64,000 bases of DNA from UBA288 sp050178135 (GTDB lineage: Archaea; Halobacteriota; Methanomicrobia; Methanomicrobiales; Methanospirillaceae), in assembly GCA_050178135.1 (NCBI GenBank), contig JBFXGJ010000003.1:62001-126000 (forward strand), given 5' to 3'. A program made the translations under genes and the position numbers. Of the stretch, positions 16,055 through 25,063 are shown piece by piece. Positions within the stretch are counted from its first letter, which is position 1. Every line of letters begins with the position of its first letter. Under the pieces are notes generated by a model. It did not search any database. It was not told where the DNA came from and was given only the letters and a program-made list of their open reading frames with translations.

Positions 16055-16414
16055 ATGCCCTTTCGCGAGCCCGACGACCGGCTCTGGGAGGCCGTTTACC
16101 CGTTGCTCCCGGCACGGAGCACCCACGGGGGGAAGCGGAGCAACCTCCGCCGCCTCTTCTCCGGCGTCCTCTACGTCCTCTCGACCGGCGTCGCGTGGGC
16201 CGACACGCCCCGTTGCTACGGGGCGAAGTCCACGGCCCACCGGCTCCACCTCCACCTCTGCCGCACGGGAACCTACCCCAGGCTTTTCGAGGTGATGCGG
16301 CAGCACGGCTACGACATCAGCCGGGTCGACCTCTCCCGCTGCCCCCGTGCCGATGGGCTCCGGACGACCCGCATCTCCGACTGGGGCCGGGACCCTGCCG
16401 GGCGCCTCAGGTGA
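16055..16414 (+). pseudogene. Truncated IS5/IS402-type transposase (DUF4096-like) remnant
   Basis: The first 95 residues match the N-terminal helical domain of IS5-family transposases: PDDRLWEAVYPLLPA, then GGKRSNLRRLFSGVLYVLSTG and a run ending MRQHGYDIS. The DDE catalytic domain that should follow is absent, and the frame ends after 119 residues in unrelated sequence. No inverted repeats or second reading frame were found. It may be a relic of insertion or a retained small protein. The T-rich element cctttt at about 16025 lies 30 bases before the ATG, so it might still be transcribed. Confidence 0.6.
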
Positions 16415-17150
16415 ACGGCCGCTCCTGGAGGTTGACCATGCAGAAGAGGATGGCCGGCTCGAGCTGGGCCGGATCGCGGACGGCAGGCGCGATCAGGACC
16501 GTACCGGGCGCCTTCCGGACGAGCCCTAAGACCGTGCGCCAGGGGAGCGGGTCGTTGAGGTCGGGCTTTCTTCCCCGCGTATGGAGCCGGAGGTACCGGA
16601 GCGAGGCGGGGGAGAGGAGTCCCAGTTCAGCGACCATCCGGGTGCGGGTCGTCGTGTAGAGTTCAGAGGCATCCAGGGCGATGCCGGAACATAAAACGAG
16701 GTCCGGGGCACGGCGGGCGAGATACTCCCAGAACTCCGCGAGGGCTGCGCCGTCGGGCAGGGCCTGGTCGGCGCGGTTCGCAATGAGGACCGGCACCCGC
16801 GTCCCGAACCGTTCGAACAGGGCCCCGTGAATGGCCCCGATCGCCCGGACCAGGTCACCCAGCCGGTTCCGGTCCGATCCCGGCTCGATGGTGACCGCCT
16901 CCGGGGCCCGGTCGGTGTCGGGGGCGAGCGAGCCGGAGAGAGCGGTTGTCCAGGTGCGGTCGTACCACCGAGGAAGGTCTCTTCCGTGCTCATCGATCGA
17001 GGAGAGGCGCAGGAGCCAGGGAAGGGAGGGGGGCACGGAGTCCGCTGGCCCGACCTCGACAATGTCGCAGCCAGCCTGGAGGGCGAGGGCCTCGCGGGGG
17101 GCGGGGGGGGCGGAAAGCGAGTCGGGGAGGACGTAGGTGACGTTCGGCAT
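16407..17150 (-). CDS. Unknown alpha/beta protein next to a radical SAM maturase
   Basis: The 247-residue product has alternating strands and helices (VPVLIANRADQ, APDLVLCSGIALD, LRYLRLHTRG, TVLIAPAVRD), which suggests a TIM-barrel-like fold resembling sugar-phosphate isomerases. No clear metal-binding set is visible, so I do not assign an enzyme. It lies 54 bases downstream of the radical SAM gene on the same strand and is probably in the same operon. Its end overlaps the transposase remnant by 8 bases. Confidence 0.55.
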   Translation of the reverse strand: MPNVTYVLPDSLSAPPAPREALALQAGCDIVEVGPADSVPPSLPWLLRLSSIDEHGRDLPRWYDRTWTTALSGSLAPDTDRAPEAVTIEPGSDRNRLGDLVRAIGAIHGALFERFGTRVPVLIANRADQALPDGAALAEFWEYLARRAPDLVLCSGIALDASELYTTTRTRMVAELGLLSPASLRYLRLHTRGRKPDLNDPLPWRTVLGLVRKAPGTVLIAPAVRDPAQLEPAILFCMVNLQERPFT

Positions 17151-17204
17151 GGACCAGGACCGTAGGACGCGCCGCCGGATGAGGGGAGGGGTCGACGCGA
17201 CCCC

Positions 17205-18356
17205 CTACCGCGAGACCATGCGCTGGACGAGGCCCATGATCCCGGTCGACGCGCCCGTCCGTCGGCCGGTCATGAGACCCATCATCCCGTCGCCGCTGAA
17301 CATCTCCGCGTTCAGGCGGTCCGTGATCTCGTCGTAGATCCGCTGGTACGCGACGCAGTGGGGATCGACACCGGTCACCTCTCCACCCGTCGGGACGATC
17401 GCGTTGTACGGGCACCCCCCGCGGCAGTACCGGACATGCCGGCAGGAGCCGCAGTGCTCGTCCACGAATGTTTTGAACGCGGAGAGGCGCTGCCAGGCTG
17501 GCGTCGCCTCAAGGTCGGCCCTGCACGGGTTCTCCTGGACCGAGCCCATCCGCCAGTCCTCCATCCCGACGAAGCGATAGCACGGGTAGATGCCACCGTC
17601 CGGGCCGACGGCAAAGGTGGTGCCGGCGCAGTCGGCGAAGGTGCAGACCGTGCCCCGCCGGACGAAGACTGCCTTGACCAGGTCGTCGATGTTCATCACC
17701 CGGAGGGTGTCGGGGTGGGCGAGGTACTCGTCGAGGAGATAGACCATGAGCTCCCCATAGTCCTCGGGCGGTAGGGCGTACGGCTCGGGTCGATCGTCGC
17801 GGAGCGAGGGGAGGGCCGGATGGACCTTCATCACGAAGCCGTTCTCGCGGAAGTATCTGACGATCGCGTCCCTCTTCGGCGCCGACTGTGCCGTAAAGGT
17901 GCAGATGACGCTCACCTGGAGCCCGTGGCGCCGGGCAGTCTCCATCCCCACGCGGTTCCGCTCGGTGTAGCCCTTCCCGCGCTGGGCGTCGTTGAGCTCG
18001 GGGGGGCCGTCCAGGCTCGTCCCGATCGGCACGTTGTACGCCGCGAGCACGGCGGCCGTTCGGTCGTCGAGGAGCCACAGGTTGGACTGCATCGCAAAAG
18101 CGACGGTCCTGGGGGCGAGCCCCTCCGCGATCATCGGGAGGGCGGCCTCGTAGAACTCGGGGCCTGCGACGAGTGGCTCGCCCCCGTGGAACGTGACGGT
18201 GACCGGGTTGTCGTTCAGCCCGGCAAGCCAGTCGACGGCGGCGCGAACCGTCTCGAGCCCCATCACCGGGCCCGTGTGTTCGCTCGACCAGCAGTACGAG
18301 CACTTCGCCGGGCAGCGGAGCGTCGGGATGATCATGAGATGAAAGGGGGTCTTCAT
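17205..18356 (-). CDS. Radical SAM/SPASM peptide-modifying enzyme
   Basis: A radical SAM protein of about 383 residues. The CxxxCxxC motif that binds the SAM-cleaving 4Fe-4S cluster is RCPAKCSYC at the start, followed by FHGGEPL. The C-terminal SPASM region has CTFADCAG, GIYPCYRF and CGSCRHVRYCRGGC, which bind auxiliary clusters. This architecture is found in enzymes that form crosslinks in ribosomal peptides, and it resembles a methanogen family annotated as a putative peptide-modifying enzyme. The last 30 residues are unusually rich in Met and Gly. No obvious precursor peptide was found. The start at 18356 is chosen by family length; an in-frame ATG at 18461 lies too close to the TATA-like ttttatcg. 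Confidence 0.85.
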   Translation of the reverse strand: MKTPFHLMIIPTLRCPAKCSYCWSSEHTGPVMGLETVRAAVDWLAGLNDNPVTVTFHGGEPLVAGPEFYEAALPMIAEGLAPRTVAFAMQSNLWLLDDRTAAVLAAYNVPIGTSLDGPPELNDAQRGKGYTERNRVGMETARRHGLQVSVICTFTAQSAPKRDAIVRYFRENGFVMKVHPALPSLRDDRPEPYALPPEDYGELMVYLLDEYLAHPDTLRVMNIDDLVKAVFVRRGTVCTFADCAGTTFAVGPDGGIYPCYRFVGMEDWRMGSVQENPCRADLEATPAWQRLSAFKTFVDEHCGSCRHVRYCRGGCPYNAIVPTGGEVTGVDPHCVAYQRIYDEITDRLNAEMFSGDGMMGLMTGRRTGASTGIMGLVQRMVSR

Positions 18357-18568
18357 GGTAACCAGGGAGAGGGCGTGCTGTCGTTCGGGGCCGGAGAGAG
18401 AGGAGCCAGGGGCCGGCTCACCCGGTGGGGACGGTGCCGCCTCCGGATACAGGTATGTCATCGGAACGACGATAAAAGGGTTCCCGCCCCCCATGCAGTC
18501 CTTTCGGAGGAGTTGACCGACCGGGCAGGACCGGCAGGATGATGAAGCCCTCCGGACGAGAGAGATCG

Positions 18569-19927
18569 ATGACACCTGGTGTCGATCCTGAGAGGGTCCG
18601 GACCCTCAACGACGCCGGGTCCCGGGACGGACGGTACGTCCTCTACTGGATGCAGTCCTCCCACCGCACGGAGGAGAACCCCGCGCTCCGGTTTGCCGTC
18701 GAACGGGCGGACCGGGCCCACCTGCCGCTCGTCGTCTCGTTCGGCCTCTGGCGACCCTACCCGGAGGCAGGGTTGCGGCACTTCACGTTCATGCTCCAGG
18801 GGCTCCGGGAGGTTGCCGCCTCCCTCGAGTCCCGAGGTGTGACATTCGTCCTCGAACTCGAGCGGCCCGACCTGGGCTTTCTCGCCCTCGCGAAGGACGC
18901 AGCCCTCGCCGTTGTCGACAGGGGTTACCTCCGGCTGCACCGGGCATGGTACCGGGAGACGGCGGAGCGGTGCCCCTGCACGCTCTTCCAGGTCGAGGCC
19001 AACGTGGTGGTGCCCGTTGAGACAGCGAGCGGAAAAGAGGAGTATTCGGCGGCAACCTTCCGCCCGAAGGTGATGCGCCAGCTCGGGAGGTTCCTCCACC
19101 CGCTCGGGGACGCATGCCCGGAGCGGTCGTCTCTCGCCCTCGATCTCCCCTCGCTCGCCGGGGACTCCATGGACGCGCTCCTCTCCCGGCTCGAAGCGGA
19201 CCCAGGTGTCCCGCCGTCGGAGCGGTTCGTCGGCGGCTCGAGCGAGGCGATGCGCCGGTTCGAAGAGTTCCTGGACCGCCGCCTCGATGGGTTCGCCGAG
19301 GCGCGCCGCGACCCCGGGGGAGACGGGGCCTCGGGGATGAGCCCGTACCTCCACTATGGGCAGGTCTCACCCTCCGCCCTCGCCCACCGTGCCCTGGAGC
19401 GGGCGGGGGACGGGGCGGCGGCGTTCATCGAAGAACTGGTCGTGCGCCGCGAACTTGCCGTGAACTTCGTCCGGTACAACGACCATTACGACTCACTCGG
19501 TGCGCTGCCCGCGTGGGCGCAGCATACGCTCGCCCTCCACCGGGACGACCCCCGCGAGGTGGTCTACGCGCCGGCCGAGCTCGAGCGGAGCGCGACCCAC
19601 GACCCCTACTGGAACGCCGCCCAGCGGGAACTGGTGACGACCGGGATGATGCAGGGCTACATGCGCATGTACTGGGGAAAGAAGATCCTGGAGTGGTCCA
19701 GGACACCGGAGGAGGCGTACGCGACCACCCTTGCCCTCAACAACACCTTCGGCCTGGACGGGCGGGACCCCGGCGGGTACGCCGGGGTTGCCTGGTGTTT
19801 CGGCAAGCATGACCGGCCCTGGAAGGAGCGCCCGGTCTTCGGGACCGTGCGATACATGAACGCCCGGGGCCTCGAGCGAAAGTTCCACATGAACCGCTAC
19901 CTTGAGCGGGTCGGACTGCCGGATTGA
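18569..19927 (+). CDS. phr: Class II CPD photolyase
   Basis: A 452-residue photolyase, which uses FAD and light to split cyclobutane pyrimidine dimers. The N-terminal alpha/beta domain has the class II signature YVLYWMQSSHR and NPALRFAVE. The helical FAD domain holds RRELAVNFVRYNDHYDSL and the MYWGKKILEWS and NNTFGLDGRDPGGYAG blocks, typical of class II and close to the Methanosarcina enzyme. It is divergent from the radical SAM gene and is a stand-alone DNA repair gene. The ATG at 18569 is preferred to an upstream one because the core fold begins soon after. Confidence 0.93.
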   Translation: MTPGVDPERVRTLNDAGSRDGRYVLYWMQSSHRTEENPALRFAVERADRAHLPLVVSFGLWRPYPEAGLRHFTFMLQGLREVAASLESRGVTFVLELERPDLGFLALAKDAALAVVDRGYLRLHRAWYRETAERCPCTLFQVEANVVVPVETASGKEEYSAATFRPKVMRQLGRFLHPLGDACPERSSLALDLPSLAGDSMDALLSRLEADPGVPPSERFVGGSSEAMRRFEEFLDRRLDGFAEARRDPGGDGASGMSPYLHYGQVSPSALAHRALERAGDGAAAFIEELVVRRELAVNFVRYNDHYDSLGALPAWAQHTLALHRDDPREVVYAPAELERSATHDPYWNAAQRELVTTGMMQGYMRMYWGKKILEWSRTPEEAYATTLALNNTFGLDGRDPGGYAGVAWCFGKHDRPWKERPVFGTVRYMNARGLERKFHMNRYLERVGLPD

Positions 19928-19957
19928 CAGGGAGGAACGGCGACGAGGGGGGGGGCT

Positions 19958-21913
19958 CTACGTGGCCTGCTCCTCCGGGAAGCGGTAGTAACCCGGGGGC
20001 ACCCAGATCTCGAACCGGGCACCTTCGCCCGGGATCCCGTTCTCTTCGATCGTCATACCGGAGAGGGTGAGGAACTCGCGGACGAAGAAGAGGCCGAACT
20101 TCCCCTTCCCCCCCGAGACCCGTTCGAAGATCCCCTCCTTCTCTCCGGCGGGGATGCCGGCGCCGTCGTCGGTGCAGACCAGCACCAGACCCTCCGGGGT
20201 CTCCCGGCAGCCAAAGGTGATCCGGGTGATCCGGCCCCCGTGTATTCGTGCGTTCTCGATCAGGTTGGAGAAGACCCGCTCGATCAGCGGGTCGGAGTAG
20301 AGGTCGAGCCCGTGGAGGTCGCATTCGATGACGACGCCGGTCTCCAGGTTTACAAGCGACTGCTGCATCCTGATCGTCCTCTCGACCGGGATCCACCGGG
20401 ACTGGTCGACGCCCATCTGCTGGTAGTCCTTGGTCTTCCTGATCAGGTTGTGGAGCGATTCCAGCACCGTCCGCTCCCTCTCGACGACCGAGAGGCGATG
20501 GGGCTCGTCCGCGCTCTTCCTGCTCAGTTCGACGTACCCCCGCAGCCCGGTGATCTTGTTCTGGATGTCCTGGTAGGTGACGTCCGTCATCAGCGACAGT
20601 TTCCGGTTGGCGAGCCGGATCCGCTCCTCGGCCTTTTTCCGCTCGGTGATGTCGCGGACGATCGCCCACATCCCCTCGGGGCGCCCGTCCTCGTCCACGG
20701 TCAGTGTGGTCCGGAGCTCCACCGGGACGAATGTACCATCTCGCCGGCGGTATTCCTTCTCGTAGACTTCCGAGTACCCCAGGGGCAGGATCTGCGTCTG
20801 GATCAGCTCCCGTTCCTGAGCGTTCCATCGCTCAGGTGTGATGTCCAGGTACGTCATCTCGGCCAGTTCTTCATCGGAGTAACCAAGCATCTCCCGGAAC
20901 GACCGGTTGTACTCCAGGATACACCCGTCCATGTCAACCCGGACGAACGCGTCCATCATGCTGTCGTACAGGTTCCGGTAGCGGCGTTCGGACTCGCGAA
21001 GGCGCTCCTCCGCCCGCATCCGGTCGGTGATGTCCTCGGCGATCCCGACCAGGTAGAGTGGCTCGCCATCGCTGGAGAAGACCGTGATCTTCTTGGTATG
21101 CAGGGTTCGCTCCCCCATCCTGCGGGTCATGATCGTCTCCCGGGGGATGTCCACCACCGCCTGCCCGGTGAGCACCTCCCGGTCCATCTCCGTGAAGCGA
21201 TCCGCATCAGCTCGTGGGAAGAGGTCGTGGTCGCTCTTTCCCACCATCTCCTCGCGCCGGATGCCGAGAAGATCCTCACCCGCCCGGTTCACCCGGACGA
21301 ACCGGAGGTCTCGTGCGTCCTTGACAAAGATCATGTCGGGGATGTTCTCCACGACCATGTCGAGAAACTGCCCCTGGACCCGCAGCTCGTCCTGGACGCG
21401 CCGGTGTTCGGCGATCTGCTCCTCGAGCTGCCGCACCTTCTTCTCCAGCTTTCGGAAGAGGACCTCGCTGTACTCTCGCAGGACCTCCATCTCCGCCTCC
21501 TGCGGCACAGGGCCGGGGGGTGGAGTGGGAGAGGAACTCAGCCGGGCCTCGTCGAGCACCTCGCGTACGATCCCCAGCAGTACGTCGGGGGGCTGCGGTT
21601 TGATCACGAACCGGTCCGCGCCGAGGCTGAGGGCGAACCGCTCGTCCCGCGCATCGGTGTACGTGGCGGTGTAGAAGATAAACGGGATCTTCTGGAACCG
21701 CTCGTCCGTTCGCCACCGCCGGCAGAGTTCGAACCCGTCCATCGTCGGCATCAGGATGTCCGCGATCACGATGTCAGGGAGCGTCCGTGCCGCCGCCTCG
21801 AGGGCCTCGGCGCCGTTTTTGGCCGACTCCACCATGAAACCGTTCCCCACCAGGATCGACTCCAGCAGGTAGAGGTTCTGGGGATTATCGTCCGCGATCA
21901 GGACCTTCGTCAA
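19958..21913 (-). CDS. Response regulator-PAS-PAS hybrid with degenerate kinase H-box
   Basis: A 651-residue protein beginning with TTG in a 4-base overlap with the upstream receiver gene. Order: receiver (about 1-125, aspartate in ADILMPTMDG), coiled coil, two PAS domains (about 195-315 and 325-445), a kinase dimerisation-like helix, then an ATPase domain with NLIENARIHGG and DDGAGIP. Where methanogen kinases have TRHDI, this one reads VTYQDIQNK (about 20555-20583), so the phosphoacceptor histidine is missing. It may act as a phosphate sink through its receiver or as a non-phosphorylating scaffold. The receiver should be the target of the kinase two genes upstream. Confidence 0.87.
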   Translation of the reverse strand: MTKVLIADDNPQNLYLLESILVGNGFMVESAKNGAEALEAAARTLPDIVIADILMPTMDGFELCRRWRTDERFQKIPFIFYTATYTDARDERFALSLGADRFVIKPQPPDVLLGIVREVLDEARLSSSPTPPPGPVPQEAEMEVLREYSEVLFRKLEKKVRQLEEQIAEHRRVQDELRVQGQFLDMVVENIPDMIFVKDARDLRFVRVNRAGEDLLGIRREEMVGKSDHDLFPRADADRFTEMDREVLTGQAVVDIPRETIMTRRMGERTLHTKKITVFSSDGEPLYLVGIAEDITDRMRAEERLRESERRYRNLYDSMMDAFVRVDMDGCILEYNRSFREMLGYSDEELAEMTYLDITPERWNAQERELIQTQILPLGYSEVYEKEYRRRDGTFVPVELRTTLTVDEDGRPEGMWAIVRDITERKKAEERIRLANRKLSLMTDVTYQDIQNKITGLRGYVELSRKSADEPHRLSVVERERTVLESLHNLIRKTKDYQQMGVDQSRWIPVERTIRMQQSLVNLETGVVIECDLHGLDLYSDPLIERVFSNLIENARIHGGRITRITFGCRETPEGLVLVCTDDGAGIPAGEKEGIFERVSGGKGKFGLFFVREFLTLSGMTIEENGIPGEGARFEIWVPPGYYRFPEEQAT

Positions 21914-22302
21914 CGGACGCCTCCCCCCACCGGTGCCTTCCCGAGGTGGGACGCGATCTCCTCGGCGAACGTCGTCGGGTTGATCGGCTTCTCGATGTAC
22001 CCGGTGCAACCAGCGGCGAGCGCTTTCTCGCGGTCCCCCGCCATCGCGTACGACGTCAGGGCGACGACAGGAACATCGACGAGCCCGGGGATGGTGCGCA
22101 GCTCCCGGGCCGTCGCGTACCCGTCCATCACCGGGAGCTGGATGTCGAGAAGGATGAGCCGGGGATCGATGGTTCGGGCGAGCTCGACACCCTCCAGGCC
22201 GTCCTTCGCCCGCACCACCTCGTAGCCGTTCGCCTCCAGGATGTAGTTCACGAGATAGAAGTTCTGGTCGTTGTCCTCTACGTATAAAACCCGGGTCGTC
22301 AT
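21910..22302 (-). CDS. Stand-alone CheY-like response regulator
   Basis: A 130-residue single receiver domain. The phosphoacceptor aspartate is in LILLDIQLPVMDG (about 52), with the acidic pair VEDND at the start and the conserved lysine in IEKPIN. It has no output domain, so it probably passes phosphate between the two flanking kinase-type proteins. Its start overlaps the upstream kinase stop by 4 bases and its stop overlaps the downstream gene by 4 bases. Confidence 0.92.
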   Translation of the reverse strand: MTTRVLYVEDNDQNFYLVNYILEANGYEVVRAKDGLEGVELARTIDPRLILLDIQLPVMDGYATARELRTIPGLVDVPVVALTSYAMAGDREKALAAGCTGYIEKPINPTTFAEEIASHLGKAPVGGGVR

Positions 22303-24215
22303 CTCTCCCCTCCGTCAGCGGGCAGCCGGACGCTGAAGGTGCTGCCCCTCCCCACTTCGCTCTCCACCGTGATCGTCCCTCCCATCTTCTCCACGAGCCT
22401 CCTGGAGATCGAGAGCCCGAGCCCGGTGCCCTCGTACCGCCGTGTCAGGCCCGTATCCACCTGGCTGAACGGCTGGAAGAGCCCGGAGAGGTCCTTCTCC
22501 GAGATCCCGATCCCCGTGTCCGCGATGCTGGTCACCAGATGGTCCCCCTGACGCGAGCACTCGACCCGGACACGACCCTGATCCGTAAACTTGACGGCGT
22601 TGCTTAAAAGGTTGAGGAAGACCTGCTCGACGCGCCTCCGGTCTCCCCGCACCTCACCCGCCCCGGGGTCGACCGCCATCTCGACCGGGAGCCCCTTTTT
22701 ATCGGCGAGCGGTCGGATGGTGGCGACCGCCTTCGTGATCACGGCGGGGATCGAGACGAGTTCGTCCGCGAGGGTGAACTCCCCCGCCTCGATCTTCGAG
22801 ATGTCCAGGACGTCGTTAATCAGGGCGAGCAGGTGCTCGGAGCTGTCGTAGACCATGCCCAGTTGCTTCTTCTGTTCGGGGTTGAGCGGACCGGCCAGCT
22901 CCTGGAGAAGGATGCCCGAGAACCCGATGATCGAGTTGAGCGGCGTCCGCAGCTCGTGGGACATGGTGGCGAGAAACGCGGACTTGAGCCGGTCGGTCGA
23001 TTCTGCCTGCTCCTTGGCGAGGGCCAGGTCCCGCGTCCGCTCCGCGACGATCTCCTCGAGGTTGTCGCGGTTCGCCTGCAGCTCGGCGAGCGCCTCTCGC
23101 CGACCCCGCTCCTCGGCGCCGATCTTCTCCACCATCGCCCGGAACGACTGGCCCAACAGTGCAATCTCTCCTGACCCGGTCACCCGGATCTCCTGGTCGA
23201 GATCGCCCGTCTCGGCTATCCTTCGGCTCACCTGGGTGAGGCTGGAGAGCGGGTGGATCACCAGGTACTCCAGGCCGACAAGGGTGAGGGCAATCAGCAG
23301 ACCGAGGGCGAGGACCACGAAGAGGAGGACGCTGCGGATCGAGTCGTTCACCCTCTGCCCCATCACGTCGAACGGCACGTACGTGCCGATCTTCCAGCCG
23401 AGCTCGGGCGAGGTGTAGTGGACGAGGTACCGGTCCTCGAGGGTCACCACCCCCTCGTCAGCCTCGAGGAAGGAATGGGCCTGGTCGCCGAGGATGGTCT
23501 CGACGTCGCCGAAGAGGAGCGATGTTTCCTGAGCGGCGAGGACCGTTCCGTCCTGATCGACGAGGAGCATCTCGCCGCCACCCGCCCTGCTGACGGAGGA
23601 GAGGTAGCTGGCCAGGTTGTCGAGCGTGATGTCGGCGCCGATCACCCCGTAGACTGTCCCGTTCGTGTCGACCAGGGCCGTTACGATCCCAATGTTGGCA
23701 TCCGGCGTCGTGACCGCACGGTAGGGCTCGGTCTTCACCACCTGGAACGGGTTCGCCCTGCCCAGCACGTACCAGGGACGGTCTCGGGGGTCGTACGCGG
23801 TTGGGCGGGCCCGGGGGAACGAACGAACGAACGCCCCGTTCTCCCGGCCCATGTAGACCGAGCTGACGTACGGGTGGGAGTCCTGGTACCCCTGGAAGAG
23901 GTCGATGATCGCCTGCTCCTGCGGGGTGATGGCATACTCGAAGGTCTCCTCGGTGGCGTTGAGGAAGCTGGTGAACCGGGCGTCGTCCCGCGTCCGGACG
24001 ACCGGGTTCATTGAGAGTTCCAGGACGTCATACCGGGACTCGTTCATGAAGCTCGAGAGGGCGAAGTCGATGTGCCTGAGCTGGACGATGGACTCCGCAG
24101 AGACGGCCTCCAGGTGCTGGGCCTGGAGTGTCATCGGCAGCAGCCCACCCACCAGTACGACCACCAGGACGGCGATGATCAGGTAGAGGAGAAGGACCCT
24201 CGAACGGAGTGTCAT
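22299..24215 (-). CDS. Cache-HAMP sensor histidine kinase
   Basis: A 638-residue membrane kinase of bacterial style. A helix at about 8-28 and another at about 295-315 enclose an extracellular double-Cache domain with FVRSFPRARP and PRDRPWYVLG, typical of dCache sensors of small organic ligands. A HAMP domain, coiled coil, HisKA H-box (ATMSHELRTPLNSIIGFSG) and HATPase (NLLSNAVKF, GTGLGLSISRRLVE) follow. It starts a three-gene overlapping operon and should phosphorylate the CheY-like protein and the receiver of the third gene. The H-box differs from the R-H-D-I type of other kinases here, which suggests a separate origin. Confidence 0.93.
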   Translation of the reverse strand: MTLRSRVLLLYLIIAVLVVVLVGGLLPMTLQAQHLEAVSAESIVQLRHIDFALSSFMNESRYDVLELSMNPVVRTRDDARFTSFLNATEETFEYAITPQEQAIIDLFQGYQDSHPYVSSVYMGRENGAFVRSFPRARPTAYDPRDRPWYVLGRANPFQVVKTEPYRAVTTPDANIGIVTALVDTNGTVYGVIGADITLDNLASYLSSVSRAGGGEMLLVDQDGTVLAAQETSLLFGDVETILGDQAHSFLEADEGVVTLEDRYLVHYTSPELGWKIGTYVPFDVMGQRVNDSIRSVLLFVVLALGLLIALTLVGLEYLVIHPLSSLTQVSRRIAETGDLDQEIRVTGSGEIALLGQSFRAMVEKIGAEERGRREALAELQANRDNLEEIVAERTRDLALAKEQAESTDRLKSAFLATMSHELRTPLNSIIGFSGILLQELAGPLNPEQKKQLGMVYDSSEHLLALINDVLDISKIEAGEFTLADELVSIPAVITKAVATIRPLADKKGLPVEMAVDPGAGEVRGDRRRVEQVFLNLLSNAVKFTDQGRVRVECSRQGDHLVTSIADTGIGISEKDLSGLFQPFSQVDTGLTRRYEGTGLGLSISRRLVEKMGGTITVESEVGRGSTFSVRLPADGGER

Positions 24216-24489
24216 CCGGGACGTGCACCCAGCTGAAGAGATGCTATCTCAGAACAGGGACTTATTCTTTCGGTTTTATTGGGATACCGGGCCGGCGCGA
24301 ACGCGCTGCCAGAAGGGGTCGAACAGGTTAACTAAACGTCGTGATTCAAGACAGGCAACATCCGATAACTCCAGTGATGTCCCGGCCATACGGTGCAGCC
24401 GGGCATCGTCCCTCTCCATCCCGATCACACCAGCAGAGCACCACCACCGCCGGTCGGCCCGTCTCCCTCACGGGTCCGCCCGGGCACGG

Positions 24490-24954
24490 TCACCCGCTTC
24501 TTCCCCAGTCCTGTTCGAGCAGGACGTACGGGGCCCGCTGCATCCCCGCCCGGATGTAGGCCTCCTGCGCCGCCCGATTCCGAGATTCGACGTAGAGCCG
24601 GAGGCCGGTCACGTCCTCGCTGGCCCTCGCCATACTCTCGACCGTCTGGAAGAGCCGGAGAAAGATCCCCCGGCGCCTCGCCTCGGGCCGGACATACACC
24701 GACTGGATCCACCAGAACAACCCGTTCCGGTAGTCCGACCATTCGAAGGTGACCATGCACTGCCCGACGACGGCGCCGTCGAACTCGGCGACCAGGTAGA
24801 ACCCGCGGGACGGGTCGCCCAGGACCGCCCGGACGCCGGCGAGGGCGTTTGCCGGGTTGAGAATCCACTCCTCGGTCTCGAGGGCGGTCGCACAGTTGCC
24901 GGCTGAGATGAACTCCGCATCGGCCGGGAGGGCGAGTCGGACCGTGATCTCCAT
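24490..24954 (-). CDS. GNAT-family N-acetyltransferase
   Basis: A 154-residue protein. The acetyl-CoA site is seen in VYVRPEARRRGIFLRLFQ (about 88-105), followed by GLRLYVESRNRAAQEAYIRAG with the usual AQEAYxRAG helix. The substrate is unknown. The start at 24954 is taken from family length; a further 37 codons are open upstream. It is divergent from the next gene. Confidence 0.82.
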   Translation of the reverse strand: MEITVRLALPADAEFISAGNCATALETEEWILNPANALAGVRAVLGDPSRGFYLVAEFDGAVVGQCMVTFEWSDYRNGLFWWIQSVYVRPEARRRGIFLRLFQTVESMARASEDVTGLRLYVESRNRAAQEAYIRAGMQRAPYVLLEQDWGRSG

Positions 24955-25063
24955 GAAGAGAGCTCGACCTCGTTCGGTATAGTTGTACCATCCACCCTTC
25001 CCCGGCAGGCGCCGCAGCCAACCCTGCAGCTTTTTTACCCGCGGGGGGGACTGTATTGGTATC

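Noticed and set aside
16055..16414. Complete insertion sequence
   Set aside because: No catalytic domain, terminal inverted repeats or target-site duplication could be found.
20240..22225. Long open frame of 661 codons opposite the hybrid kinase
   Set aside because: It is antisense to clearly conserved receiver, PAS and ATPase domains; the high GC content leaves few stop codons on the other strand.
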